Assembly: GCA_964614375.1 (NCBI GenBank)
Contig: CAZTLI010000032.1
Location: 1-21,320 of the forward strand
DNA: 21,320 nucleotides
Direction: 5' to 3'
From: CAZTLI01 sp964614375
Lineage (GTDB): Bacteria > Chloroflexota > Anaerolineae > Aggregatilineales > Phototrophicaceae
The number at the start of each line of letters is the position of its first letter. Positions within the stretch are counted from its first letter, which is position 1. Positions 7,303-14,946 of this stretch are shown piece by piece. The notes beneath the pieces were generated by a model that was not told the origin of the DNA, did no database searches, and saw only the letters and a list, made by a program, of their open reading frames with translations. Made by a program: the position numbers and the translations under genes.

Positions 7303-9537
7303 GTGCCTATGTTGCGATTGAAATTACTCAGCGTTGTGCTGATTACTCTGCTATTGACCGCCTGTGGTGGGAATGCGCCTGCCGCATCTGGTGACGAACC
7401 GACTCCGCCACCCGCCGCGCCCCAACAATCCCCTACAGAAGTGGTGAGCGCCTTCCTCGATGCGTGGAATGAAGAAGATTACGCCACCATGCACACCTAC
7501 CTGCATCCCATCAGTCAGGAACAGTATCCGTATGAGGTGTTCGAGCGACGCTTCACCGTTGTGGATGGCGACATTGACATTGATGGCATTAACTATGAAA
7601 TACACACTGTCGATTTACAGGGCGAATCGGCGGCGGTGCATTATGATTTGACATTCGTCAGCAGCACCTATTCAAACATCCCCGACCCGGATCGCACGAT
7701 GCGCCTGATGCGGACGCCCGATGGCTGGCGTATTGCGTGGTCAAGCATGGACATTCTGGAAGGGCTGGCGGGCGGTGGTTATACGCGCGTGGATAGTCGC
7801 GCCAGTGTGCGTGGACATATCTATGACCGCAATGGCGAGTATCTGGTAGAAGAAGGCGGCGCAGTCGTCATCTTGCGCGCTCAACAAAGCCGGATGAACA
7901 ATGTCGATAACTGCATCGACTATTTGACCGATTTATTGCGGGAACGGCGGGCGAATCTGGTGCGGTTGTTCGCCAGCTATCTGGACGAGACCATCTTTTA
8001 TGTGGGCGAAATTGACCGCGAAATCTATCTCAACGCGCAAAATGACCTGTCGAACATTTGCGGCATTTTCCAGGATGACACCGCCACGATTCCGCTGGTG
8101 ACGGAATATACAACCCGGCGTTATTATGGCAATGGTGCGGCGGCGCATGTGACCGGGTATGTCAGCCCGGTTACGGCGGAACAATTGCAAACCCTCAGCG
8201 CGCAGGGTTATCGTTCCGGCGATATCATTGGTCAGACCGGGATTGAACAACGCTATGACCAGCAGCTTGCCGGACGCCCCGAACGTTATCTGGTGGTATC
8301 TGAACCGGGTGGCGCGGTAGTGGATGAATTGGGCGGCACAACGGGCGCGCCGTCGGTGGATGTGCGCTTGACGATTGACCGTGATTTGCAGGTGATTGTC
8401 GCGCAGGCGCTGTCGGACGCCTATAACTATGCCGAACCCAATTGGGGCGGGGTGTCTACGGGTGGCGCGGCGGTGGTGATTGATGTCAATACGGGCGAGA
8501 TATTGGCGATGGCGAGTTATCCCAGTTATAACCCCAGCATCTTCAGTCCCGACACGCCCAATCCCGATGTCATCGACGTGCGCGCCGGCCTCGCGAATGA
8601 TGTCAGTCGGCGTCCATTGGTCAATAAAGCCACCAACGACCGTTACTCGCCGGGGTCGGTCTTCAAAATCATCACCGTCGCGGCGATTCTCAACGAAGGA
8701 CTCATCGCACCTGATGAAGAATACGACTGTCAATTAGAATGGAATGGCGCACGTTATGGCGATACAGCGGGAATTCGTCTCGATTGGCGGGCGACAGACG
8801 GTTTTGACGCCGCTGGCCCAATTACGCCGTGGCTGGCGCTGACCTCCTCGTGCGACCCGTTCTTCTGGGAATACAGCGCCCAACTCTATCAGCGCGGCTC
8901 TAATTTGCTGATCGAATATGCTCAACGGATGGGCATGACCGGACTAACCGGCATCGAAATTCCCGAAGTTCGCAGCGAACTCGCGCCGCCTCGTTCTGTG
9001 GATGAAGCACTGAATAATGCGATTGGACAGGGCAGTGTCGAGGTCACGCCGCTGGCGATGGTACAGGTCACGGCAGCCATCGCCAATGGTGGCACTATCT
9101 ATCAACCGTATATCGTGCAGCAGGTGGGCGATGGCCCCGTCTCCGAACCGCGTGTTATCGGACAATTCGACTTGAATCCGGGTGTGCTGGAAGCGGTGCA
9201 GCGCGGGATGTGTGAAGTGCCGTTTAATGAGGATTTTGGGACGGCGATTCTGGTCTTTGGCGATGGTGTGCCCTATACGCTGTGTGGCAAAACCGGGTCG
9301 GCACAAACGGCGCTCTATCCCAATGCGTGGTTTGTGGCTTATGCTCCGGCAGACAATCCGCAAATCGCTGTCGTAGTCATGGTCGCGAATTCATTGGAAG
9401 GCTCACAGGTCGCCGCGCCGATTGTGCGCCGCATTCTGGACGATTATTTCAATGTCGCGCGTGAACCCTGGCCTGAATGGTGGCGCGACCCCTATGAACC
9501 GTTGAATGTGCCCGGTGGCGGCGTGCCCGGTGGATGA
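7303..9537 (+). CDS. lipoprotein class B penicillin-binding protein, PbpC/MecA-like
   Basis: This peptidoglycan D,D-transpeptidase has the layout of PBP3/PBP2a-type enzymes. Numbered from the ATG at 7309, a lipoprotein signal ends in the lipobox L-T-A-C19. An NTF2-like MecA-N domain follows (about 40-155). A PBP dimerisation region ('RGHIYDRNGEYL', 'HVTGYVSPVTAEQL', 'GQTGIEQRYDQQLAG') spans about 165-345. The transpeptidase domain covers about 380-715. Active-site motifs are Ser450-Val-Phe-Lys453, Ser514-Cys-Asp516 in place of SxN (Asp occurs in PBP2-type enzymes), and Lys661-Thr-Gly663. It should be anchored on the outer face of the cytoplasmic membrane. GAGGAA lies six bases before the GTG at 7303 and twelve before the ATG at 7309; either start gives the same lipoprotein. 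A hairpin terminator follows. Confidence 0.93.
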   Translation: MPMLRLKLLSVVLITLLLTACGGNAPAASGDEPTPPPAAPQQSPTEVVSAFLDAWNEEDYATMHTYLHPISQEQYPYEVFERRFTVVDGDIDIDGINYEIHTVDLQGESAAVHYDLTFVSSTYSNIPDPDRTMRLMRTPDGWRIAWSSMDILEGLAGGGYTRVDSRASVRGHIYDRNGEYLVEEGGAVVILRAQQSRMNNVDNCIDYLTDLLRERRANLVRLFASYLDETIFYVGEIDREIYLNAQNDLSNICGIFQDDTATIPLVTEYTTRRYYGNGAAAHVTGYVSPVTAEQLQTLSAQGYRSGDIIGQTGIEQRYDQQLAGRPERYLVVSEPGGAVVDELGGTTGAPSVDVRLTIDRDLQVIVAQALSDAYNYAEPNWGGVSTGGAAVVIDVNTGEILAMASYPSYNPSIFSPDTPNPDVIDVRAGLANDVSRRPLVNKATNDRYSPGSVFKIITVAAILNEGLIAPDEEYDCQLEWNGARYGDTAGIRLDWRATDGFDAAGPITPWLALTSSCDPFFWEYSAQLYQRGSNLLIEYAQRMGMTGLTGIEIPEVRSELAPPRSVDEALNNAIGQGSVEVTPLAMVQVTAAIANGGTIYQPYIVQQVGDGPVSEPRVIGQFDLNPGVLEAVQRGMCEVPFNEDFGTAILVFGDGVPYTLCGKTGSAQTALYPNAWFVAYAPADNPQIAVVVMVANSLEGSQVAAPIVRRILDDYFNVAREPWPEWWRDPYEPLNVPGGGVPGG

Positions 9538-9551
9538 TTGCAATATCTGGT

Positions 9552-9578
9552 AGGGGTTTCAGCCAGAAAACCCCTTTT
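9552..9578 (+). terminator. intrinsic terminator of the penicillin-binding protein gene
   Basis: AGGGGTTT (9552-9559) pairs with AAACCCCT (9568-9575) around an eight-base loop, followed by TTTT. It lies 14 bases past the stop codon. Confidence 0.75.
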
Positions 9579-9772
9579 ACCCCATTACGCCTGTAGCGTG
9601 CCGCCGCGGCGCAGGGTGATAAATCGAGGGTCTCGGACTTTGCTGAAAATCACCTGTCTGTCTCCCTATAGTGAAAATAGTACCAAGTCGCAAGTTCCAG
9701 GTGCCAAGATAAGAACAGTAATGCGTGATGAGTAACAACAGTAATGAGGACTGAGGTGGTGTCAAATTACTT

Positions 9773-9812
9773 TGCGCTCTCTGTGCCCTTTGCGGTTCAT
9801 TTTTGCCCTCAT
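9773..9812 (+). repeat. dispersed intergenic repeat, copy 2
   Basis: It contains CTCTGTGCCCTTTGCGGTTC, which is related to the inverted copy at 6112-6150. It continues as TTTTTGCCCTCAT, shared with the next copy. Confidence 0.5.
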
Positions 9813-9847
9813 ACGTTGTATCACCCTCTGCGTAAGGCATTCATGCG

Positions 9848-9876
9848 TCCTTTGCAGTTCATTTTTTGCCCCTCAT
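9848..9876 (+). repeat. dispersed intergenic repeat, copy 3
   Basis: TCCTTTGCAGTTCATTTTTT followed by GCCCCTCAT is nearly identical to the second half of the copy at 9786-9812. A third partial copy (TTTTGCAGTTCATCAG) lies at 9916-9930. The three make a short degenerate direct-repeat cluster with about 60-base spacing. Confidence 0.5.
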
Positions 9877-9954
9877 TTCCTCTTTTTCCTCTTTAACGCT
9901 TCGTTACGCTTTTGTTTTGCAGTTCATCAGTTAACGGTGTGACGAGATACGCGA

Positions 9955-10374
9955 TTAATCGTCATGTGTGCGCGAAACGTGCGCCACTGATTGTTTGACC
10001 AGCGCGCGTAAAACATCCATGTCAATGTCTTCTAATTTGTTGATATAGAGGCACGATTTGCCTGTTTTATGCTTGCCCAATTGACTCATGAGCTTGCCGT
10101 AGTCTGCAAAACCGGACATGAGATAGAGCGTGAGATTTTGTTTGCGTGGCGAAAACCCGGTCTTGAACCACTTTCCTTCGCGTCCGGTCTCGTACTTATA
10201 GTCATAGCGCCCAAAACCGATGATGCTCGTGCCCCACATCGTTGGTTTTTCGCCGGTGATTTCTTCCATGAGTGCCAGCACTTTGAACGCATCCTGACGG
10301 CGTTTCTCGTTTTCGACAGATGCGAGAAACGCCCGCACATCGCCATCATTGGCCTGTGTTTTGAGGTCAGACAT
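9955..10374 (-). CDS. DUF1801 (YdhG-like) domain protein
   Basis: The 139-residue protein matches the DUF1801 family: an N-terminal helical part ('VRAFLASVENEKRRQDAFKV'), the conserved 'MWGTSIIGFGRYDYKY' strand region, 'FSPRKQNLTLYLMSGF', and the 'GKSCLYINKLEDID' segment near residues 110-123. Related proteins are small cytoplasmic alpha/beta domains. A ligand-binding or iron-related role has been suggested for relatives, but I can assign no activity. AAGGA lies six bases upstream of the ATG at 10374. The open frame extends upstream to 10500, but that part overlaps the promoter region of the divergent TIR gene and has no similarity. Confidence 0.85.
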   Translation of the reverse strand: MSDLKTQANDGDVRAFLASVENEKRRQDAFKVLALMEEITGEKPTMWGTSIIGFGRYDYKYETGREGKWFKTGFSPRKQNLTLYLMSGFADYGKLMSQLGKHKTGKSCLYINKLEDIDMDVLRALVKQSVAHVSRTHDD

Positions 10375-10432
10375 GGCTTGTCCTTCTCGATTGCACGGAT
10401 TGTTGCCCCCAGTATGGCATGGGCAACCGCGA

Positions 10433-10461
10433 TTGGCAATCGGCCTGTCGCGGCGCAGAAT
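10433..10461 (+). promoter_or_regulatory. candidate promoter for the TIR-WD40 gene
   Basis: TTGGCA (10433-10438) and CAGAAT (10456-10461) are 17 bases apart, which would give a 5' leader of about 45 bases. The -35 has one mismatch, the -10 two. Confidence 0.35.
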
Positions 10462-10511
10462 GAAATTTGCGGTATCATTGGGTGATATGGAACCTGCCAA
10501 TAGGTCAGCTT

Positions 10512-13500
10512 ATGCCTGATGTATTTATTTCTTATTCCCGCAAAGACGGCGAATTTGTCAATCGTCTCTATGACGCTCTGATTGCGAGTGGTCGCACAGA
10601 CAAAGACATCTGGGTTGATTGGGAAGACATCCCACCCAGCGCCGATTGGAAGAGCGAAGTCTTCAACGGCATCGACTCGTCGGACACATTTTTGTTCATC
10701 ATCAGTCCCGACTCGGTACAATCCGAAATCTGTCGGGAAGAAATCGACCACGCCGTCCGCAACAAGAAGCGATTTGTCCCGGTGATGCACCGCGAGATTA
10801 CCGAAGATTCGCACCGCGTGCTGATGCACCCCATCATCTCGACCCATAATTGGGTGATGTTCCGCGAAGATGTGGATGATTTTCAGACGGCATTCACCAC
10901 CCTGATCGAGACGATAGAAACCGACCTGAATCACGTCCGCATCCATACCCGTGTACTGGTGCAGGCGCGGGAATGGGATGCGCGGGGCCGCGATGACAAT
11001 CTGCTCTTGATCGGTGGCGAAATAGATAATGCCGTTGCCTGGATGAAGGAAGCGGGTGAAGAAGATAAATCACCGTCGGTCACAGAATTGCAGCGCGCCT
11101 ATATCAGCGCCAGCCATCTTAACCAGCGGCGACGGCAGCAAAGGCGATTGTTGATTACAGGCGTCGTAGCGGTCATTTCGATATTGGCGGTGATTACCGG
11201 CCTCTCGACAGTGGTGGCGCTTAATGCGCTGAATGATGTTGCACTCGGCAGTACGCAGGTCGCCTATCAAGCCGCAACGGCCAATTCTGCGCGGCAGACG
11301 AGCGATGCCAATGCGAACCTCGCGGGAACGAGCGCGAGCAACGCCAATATTCAGGCTGAACGGGCGGCGACGAGCGAACGAGAAGCGGTCATTCTAGCCG
11401 AAACTGCGCTGTATGCCGCGACACAAGCCTCGATTGCCGAAGCCACGAGCAAAGCCAACGAAGCTATCGCCGTGACCGCTCGTGCCGAAGCCGAACGCAG
11501 CGCCGCCGAAGTGCGCGGGTTACTGGTGATTGATGCCGCGCGCCGCCAGCTGATCGATAATCCGCTGCTGGCAATTGCGCTGGCAGTCGAAGCCTTAGAC
11601 GGTCTGACAGACCCGCCCGCCCGGATTCAACGAATCGCGTCGGAGGTGTTGTATACGTCGGGGCCGATGCGGATTTTTGAAGGCCATAGCAATACCATTC
11701 ATGCCGTTGCGATGAATACTGAAGGGACACGGGCGCTGTCTGCTGCTGACGATAACCTGCTGATTCTATGGGACACAGACCCGGACTCCGATACGTTCGG
11801 CGTACCCATCCTCAATATACCAACGACCAGCCGGGTGAATGCCATCGCGTTTAGTCCAAATGGACGACTTGCCATTACCGGCGATCGCGGTGGGGGCGTG
11901 ATTGTGTGGGATATGGATGAGGAATCGCCGACATTTGGCACGATTGTGCGACGGTTTGAAAGCCATCGTTATCGGATTATCACCGCCGTTGCCTTTAGCC
12001 CGGACGGAACATACATCGCCACCAGCGCCATTGACCGCGAAATTCATGTGGCCGATGTCACAACCGGCGCAGCCGTCGCAGTTCTCAGCGGGCACGGCGG
12101 GGCCATTACACAGGTGCGCTTTTTATCCGATCGCAATCGCTTAATCTCGTCGTCTGATTCCGGTGAACTGCTGTTGTGGAGTGTGCCCAGAGGACAAGTG
12201 CTGCGTGAGTTTACGGGGCATACGCTTGGGATTGTGGATTTTGTGATTATTGGCGATGGCACGGCTATTGTCTCGGCGGGATGCAGTGGACAGCGTGTGT
12301 TGCAAGCGCAGGGGCTAGAAACAACACAATGTAACCGCAGCGAAGTGCTGGAATTCAATGTGGTGACTGGTGTTATGGCACCCTTTATTGATCCGGTTGA
12401 AGGCGTCATTATGACGTTGGCGTGGAGTGAAAGTGACCGAGTGCTGGTCATTGGATTTGACAGCGGCGCGATGCGCGTGATACAGGCGCGAACACTCCTA
12501 CGCACATTCACCATCCACACCGGGCGCATCGCCGGATTGGCCTTCGGCGCGAACGGGCGACGACTGGTGTCGGCTGCGGTGGATAGGCGCGTCATTTTAT
12601 GGGATATGCAGAGTGGGGCGATTATCCAGCGACTATCCAGCCATACGGATTGGGTGAACGACATCACCTATAGTTCCGATGGACGAACGGCCTTATCAGC
12701 ATCGGATGATACCTCATTGATTTTGTGGAATACCGATACCGAATCACCCGGATTTGGTCATGCGATTCGCCAATTCACAGGCCATACGGAGTGGGTAGTG
12801 GCAGTGGCAATGAGTCCCGACGATTCGCTCGCCGTATCCGCCTCGTATGATGGTCGCGTGATTGTGTGGGATGTGGCGACGGGCGCACGGATTCGGCAGT
12901 TTACGGATCATGATGGCATTATTACCGATGTCGCCTTTCATCCCAATGGGCAATGGGTGGTATCGAGTGGTTGCCAGGCGGTACAGCAGAGTTGCGTGGG
13001 TGAATTGTTGATCTGGAATGTGCGTACAGGTGAGATTGTGGCAACGCTCGATTATGATAGTGCCTCTCCCACAGGGGATCTTTTCCTCACCATTGCGGTG
13101 TCGCCTGATGGTCGGACTCTGGCGACGGGTGGTTGTGCCCAACTGGATGAAATCCAAAATTGTGTCAACGGTTTGATTGTGCTGTGGGACATCGCACCCG
13201 ATTCGGCGACCTTCGGCGAGGTTGTGATGTCTCTGCCCGCATCCAGCAATTTTGTGACCGACATCGCCTTCAGTCCAACAGGTGAGCGCATGTTGACGGG
13301 TTCAGCCGATGGGACACTGCTGTATTGGAATGTCGCTACGGGTGCAGTCATAGAAACATTGGAAGGGCACAGTTCGAGTGTGACACACGTCGCCTTCAAT
13401 CCCCGGATACCCGAACAGGCGATTTCGTCATCGCTCGACCAGACCCTGATTGTCTGGAATTTAAAGACCGGGGATGCGATAAACACGCTCATCGGTCACG

Positions 13501-13703
13501 AGCGCGAGGTGCTGAGCGTCGCTTTCAGTCCGAATGGCAGGCAAGCGATTTCCGGCAGCATGGACACCCAGGTGATTATCTGGCGTGTGCAATCGCTGCA
13601 AGAAATCGTGTCGTGGGCACGGGTCAACCGCGCCTCGCGTGAATTGACGTGTGATGAACGCGAACTCTATAGTCTGCCGTTGGGTAGCAACTGCGAAGGG
13701 TAA
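10512..13703 (+). CDS. TIR domain - transmembrane - double WD40 propeller protein
   Basis: The 1063-residue protein opens with a TIR domain (about 1-135): 'DVFISYSRKD' box 1, 'IWVDWEDIPPSADW', and 'FLFIISPDSVQSEICREEID'. Glu77 falls at the C-x-x-E position of the catalytic glutamate of NAD-cleaving TIRs. A linker with 'SVTELQRAYISAS' and a basic stretch (RRRQQRR, 206-212) precedes one membrane helix (213-236). An Ala/Glu/Arg-rich coiled coil (about 250-345) and helical segment ('NPLLAIALAVEALD') lead to 14 WD40 repeats (386-about 1030), enough for two seven-bladed propellers. The tail is 'ASRELTCDERELY...NC'. There is no ATPase domain, so it is not an nSTAND protein. By the positive-inside rule the TIR faces the cytoplasm and the propellers face out. 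The ATG at 10512 begins directly at the TIR fold, with only a weak AGG upstream. A signalling or NAD-depleting role is inference. Confidence 0.93.
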   Translation: MPDVFISYSRKDGEFVNRLYDALIASGRTDKDIWVDWEDIPPSADWKSEVFNGIDSSDTFLFIISPDSVQSEICREEIDHAVRNKKRFVPVMHREITEDSHRVLMHPIISTHNWVMFREDVDDFQTAFTTLIETIETDLNHVRIHTRVLVQAREWDARGRDDNLLLIGGEIDNAVAWMKEAGEEDKSPSVTELQRAYISASHLNQRRRQQRRLLITGVVAVISILAVITGLSTVVALNALNDVALGSTQVAYQAATANSARQTSDANANLAGTSASNANIQAERAATSEREAVILAETALYAATQASIAEATSKANEAIAVTARAEAERSAAEVRGLLVIDAARRQLIDNPLLAIALAVEALDGLTDPPARIQRIASEVLYTSGPMRIFEGHSNTIHAVAMNTEGTRALSAADDNLLILWDTDPDSDTFGVPILNIPTTSRVNAIAFSPNGRLAITGDRGGGVIVWDMDEESPTFGTIVRRFESHRYRIITAVAFSPDGTYIATSAIDREIHVADVTTGAAVAVLSGHGGAITQVRFLSDRNRLISSSDSGELLLWSVPRGQVLREFTGHTLGIVDFVIIGDGTAIVSAGCSGQRVLQAQGLETTQCNRSEVLEFNVVTGVMAPFIDPVEGVIMTLAWSESDRVLVIGFDSGAMRVIQARTLLRTFTIHTGRIAGLAFGANGRRLVSAAVDRRVILWDMQSGAIIQRLSSHTDWVNDITYSSDGRTALSASDDTSLILWNTDTESPGFGHAIRQFTGHTEWVVAVAMSPDDSLAVSASYDGRVIVWDVATGARIRQFTDHDGIITDVAFHPNGQWVVSSGCQAVQQSCVGELLIWNVRTGEIVATLDYDSASPTGDLFLTIAVSPDGRTLATGGCAQLDEIQNCVNGLIVLWDIAPDSATFGEVVMSLPASSNFVTDIAFSPTGERMLTGSADGTLLYWNVATGAVIETLEGHSSSVTHVAFNPRIPEQAISSSLDQTLIVWNLKTGDAINTLIGHEREVLSVAFSPNGRQAISGSMDTQVIIWRVQSLQEIVSWARVNRASRELTCDERELYSLPLGSNCEG

Positions 13704-13775
13704 AACACACTAACGATTGTGTCGCCTATCGGCCTGCGCGGTGAATCGCTGTCTGTAACGATCGTGCAGCTTGTT

Positions 13776-13826
13776 TGGCTTTATTTTGGCAGGCTTGAAG
13801 CCGCAAGTTGTAGACTTGAATCAGTC
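13776..13826. repeat. short palindromic intergenic repeat fragment
   Basis: GGCTTGAAGCC (13792-13802), followed by GCAAGTTGTAGACTTGAATC, recalls the 'gactgaagtc...tac' intergenic repeats of filamentous bacteria. It sits between the convergent TIR-WD40 and MscS genes, where no clear T-run terminator is visible. Confidence 0.25.
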
Positions 13827-14606
13827 GTACAGGTTGATTCCGGCAGCGGAGAGGCGTTCATGCACCAGCGCGACCAGGCGCGGGCGCAGTTCTGCCGCTT
13901 TGCCGAAGCGCGTTTTGACCAGCAGGCTCAGTTCCGCGTGTTGACCGACGGTTTCTGAACGGCTGATGACCTGCCAGGGTTCGAGCAAGTTGGGCAGCAG
14001 TTCGACAGCTTCCGCGCTCAAGTCTTCCAGCAGTTTGACTGCCGCTTCAAGGTCGTTGGCGGCGACTTTCAGGCTGACATCGGCAGAGGAGAAGCGCCCT
14101 CGACTGAAGTTGCGGATGATGCGGATTTCGCCGTTGGGGATGACATACAGTTCGCCCGTTGGCGCGCGGACAAACACCGTTCGCAGGTTGATTTTTTCGA
14201 TGATGCCTTCGATGCCGAGCAGTTCGACCTTCTCGCCCACGTCGAAGGTGTCTTCAAACATGAAACTCGCGCCCGTCAAAAAGTCGCTGATGAGGGGACG
14301 CGCCCCCAGACCAAACCCGGCAGCGAACAGACCCATAATCCACACCAGCGTCGTCGTATCGACAAACAGGCTGACCGAAAACACCGCCGCCAGCAAAAAT
14401 GCTAAAAAGCCGATGCTGCTGGCGAACAGGTCGTGCAGTGTGCGCTGGCGTTCCTGCCGCAGACGGATACTCTCTGGCGCGTAATAGCTTAAACCCATGA
14501 ACCGCCCGACGATGCGATGCGACAATCGCTGGATGGCGAAGGCAATCAAAAACGCCACGCCAATAGGCAGAAGATAATGCAGGACGATGTTTTCGGCTGA
14601 AATCAT
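13821..14606 (-). CDS. small-conductance mechanosensitive channel, MscS family
   Basis: The 261-residue protein has the MscS core. Membrane helices lie at about 7-27 and 60-82. A pore-lining TM3 with alternating Ala/Gly follows ('GLFAAGFGLGARPLISDFLTG', about 92-112). The beta domain has 'FDVGEKVELLGIEGIIEKINLRT' and the signature 'VIPNGEI' (155-161), then an alpha/beta C-terminal domain. It opens on membrane tension and releases osmolytes after hypo-osmotic shock. Its length is close to E. coli MscS. No good Shine-Dalgarno precedes the ATG at 14606, and the open frame extends to 14831 without similarity, so the start is chosen from where TM1 begins. It converges on the TIR-WD40 gene. Confidence 0.9.
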   Translation of the reverse strand: MISAENIVLHYLLPIGVAFLIAFAIQRLSHRIVGRFMGLSYYAPESIRLRQERQRTLHDLFASSIGFLAFLLAAVFSVSLFVDTTTLVWIMGLFAAGFGLGARPLISDFLTGASFMFEDTFDVGEKVELLGIEGIIEKINLRTVFVRAPTGELYVIPNGEIRIIRNFSRGRFSSADVSLKVAANDLEAAVKLLEDLSAEAVELLPNLLEPWQVISRSETVGQHAELSLLVKTRFGKAAELRPRLVALVHERLSAAGINLYD

Positions 14607-14666
14607 ACGTGGGCTGTGCGCCGCTGGCCTTTCGTTATGGGTATAAAAACGTGGACGTACAATCCC

Positions 14667-14695
14667 ATGATAAAATCTCTCGCGCGATTGGGCAA
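14667..14695 (-). promoter_or_regulatory. candidate promoter for the MscS gene
   Basis: On the minus strand TTGCCC (14695-14690) and TATCAT (14672-14667) are separated by 17 bases. Transcription would start near 14660, about 54 bases before the ATG. This also argues that upstream in-frame starts are not used. Confidence 0.45.
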
Positions 14696-14777
14696 TGGTG
14701 TTACGGGCGTAAATAGACGCCGCGGCAGCGCTGTAAACCTGCGGAGGGATGAAAATAGCCGCTGGCGCAACGACAAT

Positions 14778-14789
14778 TGAACCGCAAAG
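14778..14789 (-). repeat. fragment of the dispersed intergenic repeat
   Basis: TGAACCGCAAAG is the exact reverse complement of CTTTGCGGTTCA within the copy at 9773-9812. It lies in the gap of about 340 bases between the MscS and MocR genes. That gap otherwise holds their promoters and no supported gene. Confidence 0.35.
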
Positions 14790-14875
14790 ACGGTGTGGAA
14801 GCTGTGTAAAACAGCGGAGAAACCGATCCAAGAACGGGTTTTATTACAGAAATCGTGCAAATGGCGCGGTCGGAT

Positions 14876-14913
14876 GGCTGCCCTGTGGTGGCAGCCGCTA
14901 GCAACGGTACAAT
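14876..14913 (+). promoter_or_regulatory. inverted repeat and -10 box upstream of the MocR gene
   Basis: GGCTGCC (14876-14882) and GGCAGCC (14890-14896) form a perfect 7+7 inverted repeat around CTGTGGT. A TACAAT -10 hexamer follows at 14908-14913. The repeat covers where the -35 element would lie, fitting an operator for autoregulation by the GntR-type regulator downstream. Confidence 0.4.
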
Positions 14914-14946
14914 AGCCAGTTGATGACTATTCGCAGGAATGAACGC

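Larger units (their letters stand above)
9579..9954. other. intergenic stretch without a supported gene
   Basis: Short open frames here have no family features and no ribosome binding sites. From about 9765 on, the sequence is made of T/C-rich repeat copies. The part at 9579-9764 shows nothing I can name. Confidence 0.5.

Noticed and set aside
7933..8733. 266-residue minus-strand reading frame inside the penicillin-binding protein gene
   Set aside because: It is an antisense shadow of a well-conserved transpeptidase, with Arg/His-rich composition typical of such frames.
9538..9840. short reading frames after the penicillin-binding protein gene
   Set aside because: They overlap the terminator hairpin and repeat sequence and lack ribosome binding sites.
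10086..10946. 286-residue minus-strand reading frame across the start of the TIR gene
   Set aside because: It overlaps the TIR domain and the DUF1801 gene in another frame, has no recognisable domain, and mirrors the codon pattern of the real genes.
12044..12667. 207-residue minus-strand reading frame inside the WD40 region
   Set aside because: It is antisense to clear WD40 repeats, with Ser/Thr/Pro-rich low-quality composition and no domain.
9955..13703. DUF1801 gene plus TIR-WD40 gene as a Thoeris-like or toxin-antitoxin defence pair
   Set aside because: The genes are divergent and not co-transcribed. DUF1801 is a common stand-alone family, and neither ThsA/ThsB architecture nor an antitoxin-like protein is present.
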